Below are positions 46,579 through 54,087 of a stretch of 56,586 bases of DNA, piece after piece (position 1 is the first letter of the stretch; every line of letters starts with the position of its first letter). The notes beneath the pieces are model-generated. The model made no database searches. It was given only the letters and a program-made list of their open reading frames with translations, and was not told where the DNA came from. The position numbers were made by a program, and so were the translations under genes. The DNA is from Gemmatimonadota bacterium (GTDB lineage: Bacteria > Gemmatimonadota > Gemmatimonadetes > Gemmatimonadales > GWC2-71-9): positions 1 to 56,586 of the forward strand of contig JAPULZ010000208.1 in NCBI GenBank assembly GCA_027294455.1. Direction: 5' to 3'.

Positions 46579-47580
46579 TCAAACGACGGACAGCGTCCCC
46601 GACGCCTCGTAGCGGCCAACGACATCGCCATTGGTATTGGCCATGACGGGGGATGCGTAGTCTGCCAGGTGCGAGGAGGGGGTCGGAGCGAGGCCCAGAG
46701 CATCGAGCACGGCCATGAGCGCGACACCCGACGCCATCAGGTTGCCGTCCAGCACCTTGATCGCGATCCCAAGGCCCTCCTCGAGCAACGCGGCCCCGTA
46801 CACGCCGGCGGCACCCAGCTTGGCCAGGATACGGCCCGGATACGCCTTCATGAGCGCGGTGCACGTTCGCCGCACGCCGGCCACCAGACCCGGGTGCGTG
46901 GTCATCGCCGAGACGATGGATGCCATGGGTCCGGTAGCGCGGCTCGCGCGTGCGTACCCCAACGCCATCGCCCGCAGGGGCACCGCCCACGACACCACCC
47001 CACAGCCGTCGAGCGTGGTTCGGAGCGACGCCATGTCGAGGTCGAACCACTCCGCGATGGCCGCGCCACAGCGTTGCTGCACCGGATGGTCGGCCAGCGC
47101 GTACCCCTGCGGCGACCACCCATGGTACTTGGCCAGCGCCAGCATCCCGGTGTGCTTGCCGGAGCAATTGCTGGCCACGCGTGACGGCGGGGCAAGCTCG
47201 ACCTCCTGGAGTGTGCCGTCGCGCCGGCGCACCCCTGCCTCCTTGGCCAAGGGGCGGTGGGGCCCGCAGACCAAATCGGATTCCTTCACCCCGATGCGGC
47301 TCATCCAGTTGGCGACCAATTGGACCTGATGGACCTCCGAGTTGTGCGATGCACAAGCCAAGGCGAGTTCCTCGGGGCTGATGCCCAACCCATCCACCAC
47401 GCCGTCGGCCACCAGCGGGAACGCCTGGAAGGGCTTTGCCGCCGAGCGGATCGGGGTGACCAGATCGGCGTCGCCGTGCCGCACCACGTGCCGGCCGGCG
47501 GCGTCCACCACCGCGACGACGACCTCATGTGTGGTCTCGATCAACCCACCGCGAATGGAGTGGACCCGGAAATCAGCCAA
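46579..47580 (-). CDS. L-asparaginase II family, SxxK-type (Rhizobium etli-like)
   Basis: 333 aa from TTG 47580, chosen because AAAGGG lies eight bases upstream; the frame is open to a TTG at 47631. The fold of the ReAV-type asparaginases is recognised by RSAAKPFQAFPLV (SxxK catalytic pair), ACASHNSE, NCSGKHTGMLAL and TTHPGLVAG. This family is distinct from the E. coli asparaginases and uses the Ser/Lys pairs, with cysteines near the site. It hydrolyses asparagine to aspartate and ammonia. Isolated gene. Confidence 0.85.
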   Translation of the reverse strand: MADFRVHSIRGGLIETTHEVVVAVVDAAGRHVVRHGDADLVTPIRSAAKPFQAFPLVADGVVDGLGISPEELALACASHNSEVHQVQLVANWMSRIGVKESDLVCGPHRPLAKEAGVRRRDGTLQEVELAPPSRVASNCSGKHTGMLALAKYHGWSPQGYALADHPVQQRCGAAIAEWFDLDMASLRTTLDGCGVVSWAVPLRAMALGYARASRATGPMASIVSAMTTHPGLVAGVRRTCTALMKAYPGRILAKLGAAGVYGAALLEEGLGIAIKVLDGNLMASGVALMAVLDALGLAPTPSSHLADYASPVMANTNGDVVGRYEASGTLSVV

Positions 47581-47764
47581 CGTTTCGCCCTTTCGACTCA
47601 CGCTCCGTGGCGCCGCATGGATGCGCAGCAAAGTAACCTGTCCGGGCCGTCATGTCGGCGGTTCGCTCGCACCGCAAATCCGTAAAGATTCACGACACCA
47701 GGCGAATCATTTCTTCACACGTTTGCTTCGGTGCGGTGGCGCAAAAATTGGTGCGTGGCCATGG

Positions 47765-47793
47765 TTGACGAACCGATCACCGGCCTCTAGCTT
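47765..47793 (+). promoter_or_regulatory. Promoter of cold-shock gene
   Basis: TTGACG (47765-47770), 17 bp, TAGCTT (47788-47793), the same -10 as the infC promoter. Transcription should start near 47800. Confidence 0.7.
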
Positions 47794-47799
47794 CTGCTG

Positions 47800-47938
47800 G
47801 GTCAAACTCTGGGTAGCCGGTTGCACATCGACTACGGCAGAAGATGCCTGACGCGGGGGCTTTGATCCGCGAGAAGAAATCGTAGTCGGTAGGTACGGAA
47901 TTTCCGGAACTCCGACACAACACCACAAGGAGTAGGAA
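47800..47938 (+). promoter_or_regulatory. Structured 5' leader of the cold-shock mRNA
   Basis: About 139 nt. CGACTACG (47829-47836) can pair perfectly with CGTAGTCG (47881-47888), enclosing a smaller GCGG/CCGC stem. Long folded leaders are known thermosensors in cspA genes. The AAGGAG site lies at the 3' end. Confidence 0.55.
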
Positions 47939-48151
47939 ATGCGTACCACCGGAACAGTAAAGTGGTTCAACGACGCCAAGGGTTTCGGATTCATCACGCC
48001 GGAAGACGGACAGAAAGACTGCTTCGTCCACCACTCGGCCATTCAGGGCGACGGCTTCAAGTCCCTGGCCGAGGGAGAGCGCGTTGAATTCGACGTCGTC
48101 CAGGGGCAGAAGGGCCCTGCCGCCGAGAATGTGACGAAGCTCGGCAACTGA
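47939..48151 (+). CDS. cspA: Cold-shock protein (CspA family)
   Basis: 70 aa single cold-shock domain with RNP1 KGFGFITP and RNP2 CFVHHSAI, ending in [11 protein letters not shown]. It binds single-stranded RNA/DNA as an RNA chaperone. ATG preceded by AAGGAG. A strong terminator follows. Confidence 0.95.
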   Translation: MRTTGTVKWFNDAKGFGFITPEDGQKDCFVHHSAIQGDGFKSLAEGERVEFDVVQGQKGPAAENVTKLGN

Positions 48152-48173
48152 GCGTCACGACTCCAAAGGCATT

Positions 48174-48213
48174 GGGGCCGCCCTGATCACCGTCGGGGTG
48201 GCCCCTTCTTTAT
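48174..48213 (+). terminator. Intrinsic terminator of cold-shock gene
   Basis: GGGGCC (48174-48179) pairs with GGCCCC (48200-48205), with a further CCC/GGG inside, followed by TTCTTTAT. Confidence 0.85.
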
Positions 48214-48234
48214 GAAACCGCGTTACGGGAGATA

Positions 48235-48438
48235 ATGACAGAAGTCACGATCAGGGATGGCGACAGACTCGAGTCGGCCATCAAGGCATTCAAACGCAAG
48301 GTCCTCCGCTCCGGCATCCTCAAGGATTTGCGGAAGAAGCGCTACTACGTAAAGCCGAGCACGGCCAAGCGCTTGAAGGCTGCGGCGGCGCGGCGCCGGC
48401 GCCGGGCGGATCTCCGCCGCAGACCACCAAGGACGTAG
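48235..48438 (+). CDS. rpsU: Ribosomal protein bS21
   Basis: 67 aa. VTIRDGDRLESAIKAFKRKV then SGILKDLRKKRYYVKPS, with a basic tail, is diagnostic. GGGAGA precedes the ATG. It lies just after the cold-shock terminator, so either read-through or its own promoter within about 20 nt drives it; none was evident. Confidence 0.95.
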   Translation: MTEVTIRDGDRLESAIKAFKRKVLRSGILKDLRKKRYYVKPSTAKRLKAAAARRRRRADLRRRPPRT

Positions 48439-48509
48439 CGCCGGGTTTTCCCGTCTCCTCCCGTTCACACCTCCCGGTGTGACTAGTCACTGCATGAAGG
48501 CCCTGGAGG

Positions 48510-49724
48510 CTAGTGTACTGGTTGCGCGGCGCCGAGCACTGCGGCGATGCGTTCGAGCGCCCACTCCAAATCGGCCTTTTCCACCACCAGCGGCGGTGCA
48601 AAGCGCACGACTTGCTCGTGGGTCTCCTTGGCCAGAATCCCTTGCTTCATCAGCGCCTCGCAGAAGGGTCTGGCGGATCCGCTCTCCGGCTTTATCTCCA
48701 CCCCGATCATCAAGCCCTGGCCGCGCACCTCTGCCACGTGCGGCGACTCCAGTTTCGTGAGCTCGCCCATGAACCAATTCCCGAGTTCCAGGGCCCTTTG
48801 GGGCAACGCTTCGTCGACGAGGACCGCAAGTGCCGCCCTAGCCACGGCGGCCCCGAACGGATTGCCACCGAATGTGGAACCGTGGTCGCCGGGCTTGAAA
48901 ACGCTCATGACGTCGTCGTTTGCCAGCATGGCCGACACGGGATAAAAGCCGCCGCCCAAGGCCTTGCCGAGGACCATCACGTCGGGATGGACGCCGTCCC
49001 ATTCGGAGCAGAACATCTTCCCAGTGCGGCCCAGGCCGGTTTGGATCTCATCGACCACCAACAGGACGTTGTGCTTCTTGCACAGCTCCGCCGCTTTGGC
49101 CAGATAGCCCACCGGCGGGACGATGACCCCCCCTTCCCCCTGGAGTGGCTCCACGAGAAACGCCGCCGTGTTGGGCGTGATGGCTGCTTCCAAAGCGTCC
49201 AGGTCCGCGTAGGGAATGATCTTGAACCCCGGCGTGAACGGGCCGAAGTCCGCGTTGTACGACCCCTCCGTGGAAAAGGAGACGATCGTGGTCGTCCGGC
49301 CGTGGAAGTTGTTCTCGCAGGCGATGATCTCCGCCTGATCCGACGGAATGCCCTTTACCCGGTAGCCCCAGCGGCGCACCGCCTTGATGGCGGTCTCCAC
49401 CGCCTCGGCGCCGGTATTCATCGGCAGTGCCTTGTCGTACCCCGCGAGCGTGCACAGTTCGTGGAGGAACGGACCCATCTGATCGTTGTGAAACGCACGG
49501 GACGTGAGGGTCAGCCGCTCGAGCTGCTCCTTGGCCGCGGCGAGAATGGCGGGATGGCGATGACCCTGATTGAGCGCGGAATAGGCTGCGAGACAATCCA
49601 GGTATTTGTTGCCTTCGAGATCCCACACCCAGGCGCCCTCGCCGCGGGAAAGCACCAGCGGAAGCGGCAGATAGTTATGGGCGCTGTAGTGATCCACTTC
49701 GGCGAGATAGTCGGCTTGATTCAT
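48510..49724 (-). CDS. rocD: Ornithine aminotransferase
   Basis: 404 aa from ATG 49724 (GTG 49727 is adjacent). Class III aminotransferase: [45 protein letters not shown], and the PLP lysine in [15 protein letters not shown]. The N-terminus [20 protein letters not shown] is typical of RocD. It converts ornithine and 2-oxoglutarate to glutamate semialdehyde and glutamate, complementing arginine use by arcA. It ends facing rpsU. Confidence 0.92.
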   Translation of the reverse strand: MNQADYLAEVDHYSAHNYLPLPLVLSRGEGAWVWDLEGNKYLDCLAAYSALNQGHRHPAILAAAKEQLERLTLTSRAFHNDQMGPFLHELCTLAGYDKALPMNTGAEAVETAIKAVRRWGYRVKGIPSDQAEIIACENNFHGRTTTIVSFSTEGSYNADFGPFTPGFKIIPYADLDALEAAITPNTAAFLVEPLQGEGGVIVPPVGYLAKAAELCKKHNVLLVVDEIQTGLGRTGKMFCSEWDGVHPDVMVLGKALGGGFYPVSAMLANDDVMSVFKPGDHGSTFGGNPFGAAVARAALAVLVDEALPQRALELGNWFMGELTKLESPHVAEVRGQGLMIGVEIKPESGSARPFCEALMKQGILAKETHEQVVRFAPPLVVEKADLEWALERIAAVLGAAQPVH

Positions 49725-49784
49725 CACGGTGTCCTGAACGCAAGGGTCGGTGCTGCTGGTGGTGCCGCTGGGCTATGTCACATA

Positions 49785-49813
49785 ATCATACGCTCAGATG
49801 CATTATTATGCAA
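49785..49813 (-). promoter_or_regulatory. rocD promoter with palindrome over the -35
   Basis: TTGCAT (49808-49813), 17 bp, TATGAT (49785-49790). The palindrome TGCATTATTATGCA (49799-49812) overlaps the -35 and resembles ARG-box half sites, so arginine or ArgR control is possible. Leader about 55 nt. Confidence 0.5.
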
Positions 49814-49852
49814 TCCCGTTCGGCGTGCCGCTTCTCGGGCATCTGCCCAACC

Positions 49853-49887
49853 AAAAAAAACCCCTCCACGAAAGATACGTGGCGGGG
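49853..49887 (-). terminator. Displaced native terminator of tRNA-Val
   Basis: Minus strand CCCCGCCACG, 7-nt loop, CGTGGAGGGG (nine pairs, one mismatch), then eight T. It lies 23 nt beyond the 3' edge of the tRNA fragment at attL. In the ancestral chromosome it would have ended the tRNA-Val transcript. Confidence 0.85.
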
Positions 49888-49895
49888 CATCGGTC

Positions 49896-49962
49896 GTTGG
49901 GCAATGTGCAATGGGCAGTGGCGGATTCGAACCGCCGACCTCCGGTATGTGAATTGCCCAAC
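49896..49962. repeat. Inverted repeat framing the attL tRNA fragment
   Basis: GTTGGGCAAT (49896-49905, chromosome side) and ATTGCCCAAC (49953-49962, island side) are perfect 10-bp complements around the duplicated tRNA 3' half. Confidence 0.8.
49911..49953. repeat. attL: duplicated 3' half of tRNA-Val
   Basis: 43 bp identical at 42 positions to 56063-56105. It contains the T arm, variable loop and part of the anticodon arm, but no D arm or 5' acceptor strand, so it is not a working tRNA. The single difference, at 49917, changes G5-C68 to G5-U68 in the acceptor. Confidence 0.93.
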
Positions 49963-50049
49963 CCCTTTTGTACTTGGAGACGGCTCCGGCGAGAACCGAC
50001 ACTTTTCCTAGGGAAACCGGGGCGTTCGTTGAAAGGGATCTCTAATGAA

Positions 50050-50079
50050 AGACGGAGCCTTTTGTATCTGGCTCCGTCT
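50050..50079. terminator. Bidirectional terminator at the end of the integrase/cargo operon
   Basis: AGACGGAGCC (50050-50059), 10-nt loop, GGCTCCGTCT (50070-50079), a perfect 10-bp stem. T-rich sequence follows on both strands. Confidence 0.8.
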
Positions 50080-50101
50080 GTTTGTTCCTGTCTGCGGGCA
50101 G

Positions 50102-50121
50102 TTGTGTCCAGATTGTGTCCA
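50102..50121. repeat. Left pair of TTGTGTCCA repeats, probable integrase arm sites
   Basis: TTGTGTCCA at 50102-50110 and 50113-50121, 11 bp apart, same orientation as the pair at the other end of the island. Confidence 0.65.
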
Positions 50122-50132
50122 CGAAGTTTCAA

Positions 50133-50549
50133 CTATGAAGGTCGCCGCAATAGCTGTGCAACCTGCCCATAGAAAGGGCCGGTGACGCCGGTCAAAGTAT
50201 GAGAAATGTCTTCGGCCTTTCCCAACTTGCTGGTCCACTCGCCGGTCGCAAGTTGGCGGGCGGCATGAGTAGGCGTCCCATTCACGTCGGCGTAGATAGC
50301 CACCTTCTCATATCCAGGCTCTAGATTGGAATCGTTGCAACGTTTGTAGCCCAGCGTCGCAAACGCCTCGATGAATGCGGGAAGGGTAACTTCGACGGGA
50401 ACCCCTGGGGGCCAATATCCGTTGGGATCTGGCCACCACGCCTTAGTGTTATCATCAGCCGCCCAAGCGATGCAGTTGTAGAAGGGGTCGAAAGCGCTAG
50501 TGACCGAAAACCCTGTGCTAACGAGATGCGGAAAAAACGGGTTGGTCAC
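50133..50549 (-). CDS. Island cargo protein with Cys and His motifs (DUF7689-like)
   Basis: 138 aa from GTG 50549, three bases after the upstream stop. YNCIAWAADDNTKAWWPD followed by GYWPPGVP, then YEKVAIYADVNGTPTHAARQ, recalls a family I know as DUF7689 (unverified). The spaced Cys (NCIAWA) and His (THAAR) could form a papain-like catalytic pair, but this is speculation. It is the last gene of the integrase operon. It is AT-richer than the backbone. Confidence 0.7.
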   Translation of the reverse strand: MTNPFFPHLVSTGFSVTSAFDPFYNCIAWAADDNTKAWWPDPNGYWPPGVPVEVTLPAFIEAFATLGYKRCNDSNLEPGYEKVAIYADVNGTPTHAARQLATGEWTSKLGKAEDISHTLTGVTGPFYGQVAQLLRRPS

Positions 50550-50552
50550 GGC

Positions 50553-50978
50553 TCACCAGTGGTAACCGGCCGCATCGGCCCAACGGAGCCAGTCGTCTCT
50601 CATCTTACCAATCTGTCCACGATGGGCCTGCCGGACCGGATCGGCCTGTGTAAGCGCGGAGAGCGCCCAAAACCACTGGTCTGGTCGTTCAGAGAGTTCC
50701 CGGAGAATTAGCGGGACCACGGAGGTGCCCATAGCGACGATGTGCAGGTAGGCCCGATCGGCTACCATGGCGGTGATCGACGACTGGAATTGCGTATTCT
50801 CTCGCCAGGTCGTGACAAGCTCGTGGAACTCTTCCTGCAACGACATTCGAGTGATGGGGATACCAACATGTTCCCAGACGTGCCCCCATTCATCTTTCAT
50901 GGTTTCCGAGTCTTGTCCCACCGCCGCAGACCCAGATCCATACATTAGCGTGTCAGGATGCGTTGCGAGCATGTTCAT
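50553..50978 (-). CDS. Island cargo protein, small helical, unknown
   Basis: 141 aa from ATG 50978, overlapping the TIGR04255-like stop by 4 nt. The core (EEFHELVTTWRENTQFQSS; LHIVAMGTSVVPLILRELSE; RPDQWFWALSALTQADPVR; MRDDWLRWADAAGY) looks like a short HEAT-like helical repeat and resembles uncharacterised proteins often found beside the NCIAWA-type family. Starts at internal ATGs (residues 27 or 45) are possible. No catalytic motif. Confidence 0.65.
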   Translation of the reverse strand: MNMLATHPDTLMYGSGSAAVGQDSETMKDEWGHVWEHVGIPITRMSLQEEFHELVTTWRENTQFQSSITAMVADRAYLHIVAMGTSVVPLILRELSERPDQWFWALSALTQADPVRQAHRGQIGKMRDDWLRWADAAGYHW

Positions 50979-51751
50979 TTGAATAGAGCCTTTGCTTGGT
51001 CCGTCATCGTGCTGTGGAAGATTTCGTTCTTAAGATCGCGAAGCTTGTCCAGGATCTCCCAGATGGCTTTGTCATCTGGCTCTAGGCTCACCTGTCTGAA
51101 CACATCTATATCAAATATTAGGGGCAAAGTTGTCGAGTTGGGTTGACCGGGTTCGATTGTTTCTGTGACGATGGCCTGGGCTCGATATTCCCGATATGGC
51201 ATCACCATGCGCATGAGAAACGAGTGAAATTCGACCGGAAACGTCCGCGGAGTCGACGGGGCTACCAACACGTACTCGCTGAGGTCGGTTATTGGAAGCG
51301 GGATTTCAATCCGATTCACGTACCGCAAGGCTATTCGCGACACGTATTTTGGGCGAGCGATCTCGACATAATGACTCCACAGTTTGTGCGCTTGGTCCCG
51401 CAACGCTTCCCAGGTGTCATACGGTTTCAACTTGTTAAACGTGAAACCGTCCTTCCGGGCTTGCACCATTTGGCTGCTATCGTTCGATACAAAGATATAC
51501 CCGAGCGACGCAATCGTTGATCCCTCTCCGAGCTGAATCCCTTTATCCTCGCTGATTGCCATCTCCGCCTTGCCAGCCATTCTGGTGCGCCGGCCAGGAT
51601 ACATATCACGAATGCTGTCCTGGAAACCAGCCAACTGGTCTAGCGACGTATTCTCAGGCAACTCCACCTTCAGATCGAGAATAGCCTCAGTGATCGGAGG
51701 ATTGGAAAACCTTGGCCAGTTGCGGCCGTGGGGGCTTTTCTTTTCAGGCAC
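50975..51751 (-). CDS. TIGR04255-like protein
   Basis: 258 aa from GTG 51751 with AAGGGA five bases upstream. The N-terminal FSNPPITEAILDLKVELP is the signature I associate with TIGR04255, a sporadically distributed family of unknown function. Later ISRIALRYVNRIEIPLP and a C-terminal LRDLKNEIFHSTMT fit the family. It overlaps the integrase by 8 nt and the next gene by 4, so it is in the same transcript. Strongly AT-rich compared with neighbours. Confidence 0.82.
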   Translation of the reverse strand: MPEKKSPHGRNWPRFSNPPITEAILDLKVELPENTSLDQLAGFQDSIRDMYPGRRTRMAGKAEMAISEDKGIQLGEGSTIASLGYIFVSNDSSQMVQARKDGFTFNKLKPYDTWEALRDQAHKLWSHYVEIARPKYVSRIALRYVNRIEIPLPITDLSEYVLVAPSTPRTFPVEFHSFLMRMVMPYREYRAQAIVTETIEPGQPNSTTLPLIFDIDVFRQVSLEPDDKAIWEILDKLRDLKNEIFHSTMTDQAKALFK

Positions 51752-52913
51752 TTTGTTCCCTTCCTTGGTCCCGCTCCATCGCCGGCGGACTCGCCAATGG
51801 CCGCAGATGTTCTTTCACAAGATGGGTATAGCCCATCGTCGTAGCTAGGTTGGCATGCCCGACGGCTTCTTTGACCAACACGGGCGATTGTCCTTCGGCG
51901 AGCCACGTCGTCACGCGCCGGTGCCGCAGATCGTGTTGCACAAAATCCGGTGAGAGCTTCGCCCGTTTGGCCGCAGCCTTGAAGCTCCGGTAGAAGGACT
52001 GGATCCGGGCGCCGGCTGGCTGCGACCGACGGGCACAGGTGAGGTGGAACAGCCACGGGGTTGGTTGGTTGCCGTACGTGACGAATCGGTACCGGGCGAA
52101 ATGAGCCTTCATCGCCTGGGCGAGCCGCGGCGTCATGGGCGTCCACCGCGTCTTGCCGGACTTCGTGCGATGGCCGTCACGCCCGCTCACTACCTGGACG
52201 AACCCGCCCTCGAGGTCCACATCCTCCCAGCGCAGCCACAGCGCCTCCGAGTGGGACCGCATGCCCGTTTCCCCGAGCACCAGCACGTAGAACTTGAGCA
52301 TCTCCCGATCGCCGCATGCCTCGAGCAGTTGCTCGTATTGTTTCGCGGAGAGGATCACCGGCGTCCGGTCGTCTGACTTGATCTTTTTCGTGTGACGAAC
52401 GGGGTTGCCGTCGCGATACCCCAAGGTCTCGGCGAGGTCGAAGATCGTATGGAGCACGCTGCGATCCTTCGCCTGCGTCCGGGCCGACACAATCCCCTCG
52501 TGGCCGTCTAGTCGGTGGGCGCGGCGCCAGGTGAGATAGCCGTGCACGTGCTTGGGCTTGACCTGGTCGACTCTCTGGTTCGTCCCCTCATCCACGAAGT
52601 AGATGCGGAGCGGTAGCAAGCTGTCCGCATAGGACCGCTGCCCGCCCGGTGACAGGGTCGGCATCACCTCGAGTTCGAATTGGTCGAACAGCGCCTTCAT
52701 GGTGACCTGGCCCGGCATTCCCTCGGCGTCGCGCTCGGCGTCGGTCTCGAGCTCGACGTGCTTGGAGCGGACGAACCGCACCGCCTCTTTGCGGTCGCTC
52801 GTCCGGAGCGTCAACACGTGCCGCGTGCCGCCGACACTGACCCGCCAACGGTAGCCATTGCCGTGCCGATCGAGGCAGCCGGGGTAGTCCTTGCGCTTGC
52901 GTGTGGTGGTCAT
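51744..52913 (-). CDS. int: Tyrosine-type site-specific integrase
   Basis: 389 aa. The N-terminal AP2-like arm-binding region (GNGYRWRVSVGGTRHVLTL) and SAM-like core-binding domain precede the catalytic domain with Arg219 (ETGMRSHSEA), Lys in RTKSGKT, His327-Arg330 (HDLRHRR), His353 (GHANLATTMGY) and Tyr362. All catalytic residues are present. It should recombine attP/attB in tRNA-Val. It lies in the middle of its operon, not at the island edge. Confidence 0.95.
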   Translation of the reverse strand: MTTTRKRKDYPGCLDRHGNGYRWRVSVGGTRHVLTLRTSDRKEAVRFVRSKHVELETDAERDAEGMPGQVTMKALFDQFELEVMPTLSPGGQRSYADSLLPLRIYFVDEGTNQRVDQVKPKHVHGYLTWRRAHRLDGHEGIVSARTQAKDRSVLHTIFDLAETLGYRDGNPVRHTKKIKSDDRTPVILSAKQYEQLLEACGDREMLKFYVLVLGETGMRSHSEALWLRWEDVDLEGGFVQVVSGRDGHRTKSGKTRWTPMTPRLAQAMKAHFARYRFVTYGNQPTPWLFHLTCARRSQPAGARIQSFYRSFKAAAKRAKLSPDFVQHDLRHRRVTTWLAEGQSPVLVKEAVGHANLATTMGYTHLVKEHLRPLASPPAMERDQGREQSA

Positions 52914-52922
52914 GTGTCCCTC

Positions 52923-53216
52923 CTAATCAGTTTCGGCTGTCGTCTCGGGGCTGCTCACGGGGCATACGAGACACGTCGCCGATGTCACATGAACCTCGTC
53001 GAGCATTTCTTGTATCTCCACCGTGTCGAGTTCCTCGGGGTCAGGCAGGGCGAGTCCAATGTCGTGTTCTCCTGCACGAAGCAGGGCGTACAACACGCCG
53101 TTTGATTGAAGGGTCTCCATCCACTCCGTGACGCCGTCCGGCGGACGGTCCACTACAAAAACCAACTGGATGGTGGCTGACAGTCGGGTACCTATTTCCT
53201 CTCTCGGGTCTGGCAT
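52923..53216 (-). CDS. Island hypothetical protein
   Basis: 97 aa, ATG 53216 with AGGAG six bases upstream. Acidic, with beta-like N-terminal half (ATIQLVFVVDRPPDG) and ALPDPEELDTVEIQEMLDEV helix. It lies between the XRE regulator and the integrase in one operon. Family unknown. Confidence 0.65.
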   Translation of the reverse strand: MPDPREEIGTRLSATIQLVFVVDRPPDGVTEWMETLQSNGVLYALLRAGEHDIGLALPDPEELDTVEIQEMLDEVHVTSATCLVCPVSSPETTAETD

Positions 53217-53225
53217 GCGCCTCTC

Positions 53226-53441
53226 CTATCGGTCCAGGGCGTCCTTGACCCGTTTCAGGGCCTCCTCGGCCTTCGCCTGCCGCTGCCAAGCCTCGAGGGC
53301 GGCGATGGCAGGCCCGGGGATAGTCCTAGCACCCCGCGCCCATCGCTGCACAGTGGACACCTCGACGTAGAGCCGGCGGGCGGCCTCGGACTGAGAAAGC
53401 CCCAGCTGCTTGAGCTGCTTGCGGAATTCGGTAGGGCTCAC
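53226..53441 (-). CDS. XRE/HTH regulator of the island
   Basis: 71 aa from GTG 53441. The HTH is FRKQLKQLGLSQSEAARRL then VEVSTVQRWARGARTIPGP. ATG at 53489 (87 aa) is possible and would be leaderless; the ATG at 53510 lies upstream of the predicted transcript start and is rejected. It is likely the repressor of the divergent promoters at 53498-53578. Confidence 0.8.
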   Translation of the reverse strand: MSPTEFRKQLKQLGLSQSEAARRLYVEVSTVQRWARGARTIPGPAIAALEAWQRQAKAEEALKRVKDALDR

Positions 53442-53497
53442 GGGGACAGAGAATAGCGGACCGTCCCAAGTCCAGCAATAACGCGGCATTACCCCTG

Positions 53498-53526
53498 AAT
53501 TTAGGGCCATTGGCTCTAGTCGTCAA
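53498..53526 (-). promoter_or_regulatory. Promoter of the regulator-integrase-cargo operon
   Basis: TTGACG (53521-53526), 17 bp, TAAATT (53498-53503). Confidence 0.65.
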
Positions 53527-53548
53527 GTGTCGTTATATGGGGCGATTC

Positions 53549-53578
53549 TTGACATAGATAGGGCCAGTGGCGCATACT
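53549..53578 (+). promoter_or_regulatory. Divergent promoter of the excisionase-like gene
   Basis: TTGACA (53549-53554), 18 bp, CATACT (53573-53578). The two -35 boxes face away with 22 bp between them, typical of a regulated divergent switch. The leader to the ATG is about 125 nt and contains a CCGCAGG/CCTGCGG stem. Confidence 0.6.
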
Positions 53579-53712
53579 GGTCCCCCCAGACGAGAAAGGC
53601 CAGCCGGCTCCCCCGCAAAGGATCCCCGACTGGCCCCAGAATCCGCCCCCCGCAGGAGGCTCCGCCCAATGTACACGCGGGGCCGCCTGCGGAACAGTCA
53701 AAGGAGGAGCCC

Positions 53713-54084
53713 ATGTCGAAGACGCATCGCACCCCACCGGGCACCATGCTGCCCGCGGGTGAATTGGCGGCCCGGCTCGAGGGGATGGACGCCGCGGAGC
53801 CGCGAGAAGGCCCTGTGATGACCTGGAGGGAACGCCTTTGGGTCGTGCCGCCTGAGACCAGAATAGGACGGGACGAGCTGCTGGAGGCTGTGAGTCGGCA
53901 ACCCTCGTGGCTGTACCGCCACACGGGCAGCAAAGCCAAGTGCTCGCGCATCCCCTGCCGCAAGCTCGACGGTGAGCTCGTGTTCCTGGTCGGTGAGGTG
54001 CGGACCTGGTTGCTCGCCCATGAGGAGATGGTCGTGCCGGCCCGGACCGAACCCCTTGTGGTTCCCATTCGACGGAAGGCGTAG
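53713..54084 (+). CDS. Excisionase-like HTH protein
   Basis: 123 aa from ATG 53713 with AAGGAGG. The segment IGRDELLEAVSRQPSWLYRH then CRKLDGELVFLVGEVRTWLL resembles an AlpA/Xis winged helix that helps integrase excise. A longer upstream frame is in the leader. It is divergent from the repressor. Confidence 0.7.
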   Translation: MSKTHRTPPGTMLPAGELAARLEGMDAAEPREGPVMTWRERLWVVPPETRIGRDELLEAVSRQPSWLYRHTGSKAKCSRIPCRKLDGELVFLVGEVRTWLLAHEEMVVPARTEPLVVPIRRKA

Positions 54085-54087
54085 GCA

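Larger units (their letters stand above)
47581..47938. other. Intergenic region upstream of the cold-shock gene
   Basis: This 358-bp gap holds the cold-shock promoter (47765-47793) and its long leader. The left part (47581-47764) upstream of the asparaginase shows no promoter I can support. Frames crossing it on the minus strand are shadows. Confidence 0.6.
49725..50132. other. Intergenic region with rocD promoter, displaced tRNA terminator, attL, terminator and arm sites
   Basis: This 408-bp gap has no protein gene. It holds the features listed at 49785-49813, 49853-49887, 49911-49953, 50050-50079 and 50102-50121. Confidence 0.8.

Noticed and set aside
48468..48495. TCACACC/GGTGTGA hairpin between rpsU and rocD as terminator
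   Set aside because: Seven-base stem with no T-run; possible but unsupported.
49911..49953. A second complete tRNA-Val
   Set aside because: D arm, anticodon 5' stem and 5' acceptor are missing; it is an att remnant.
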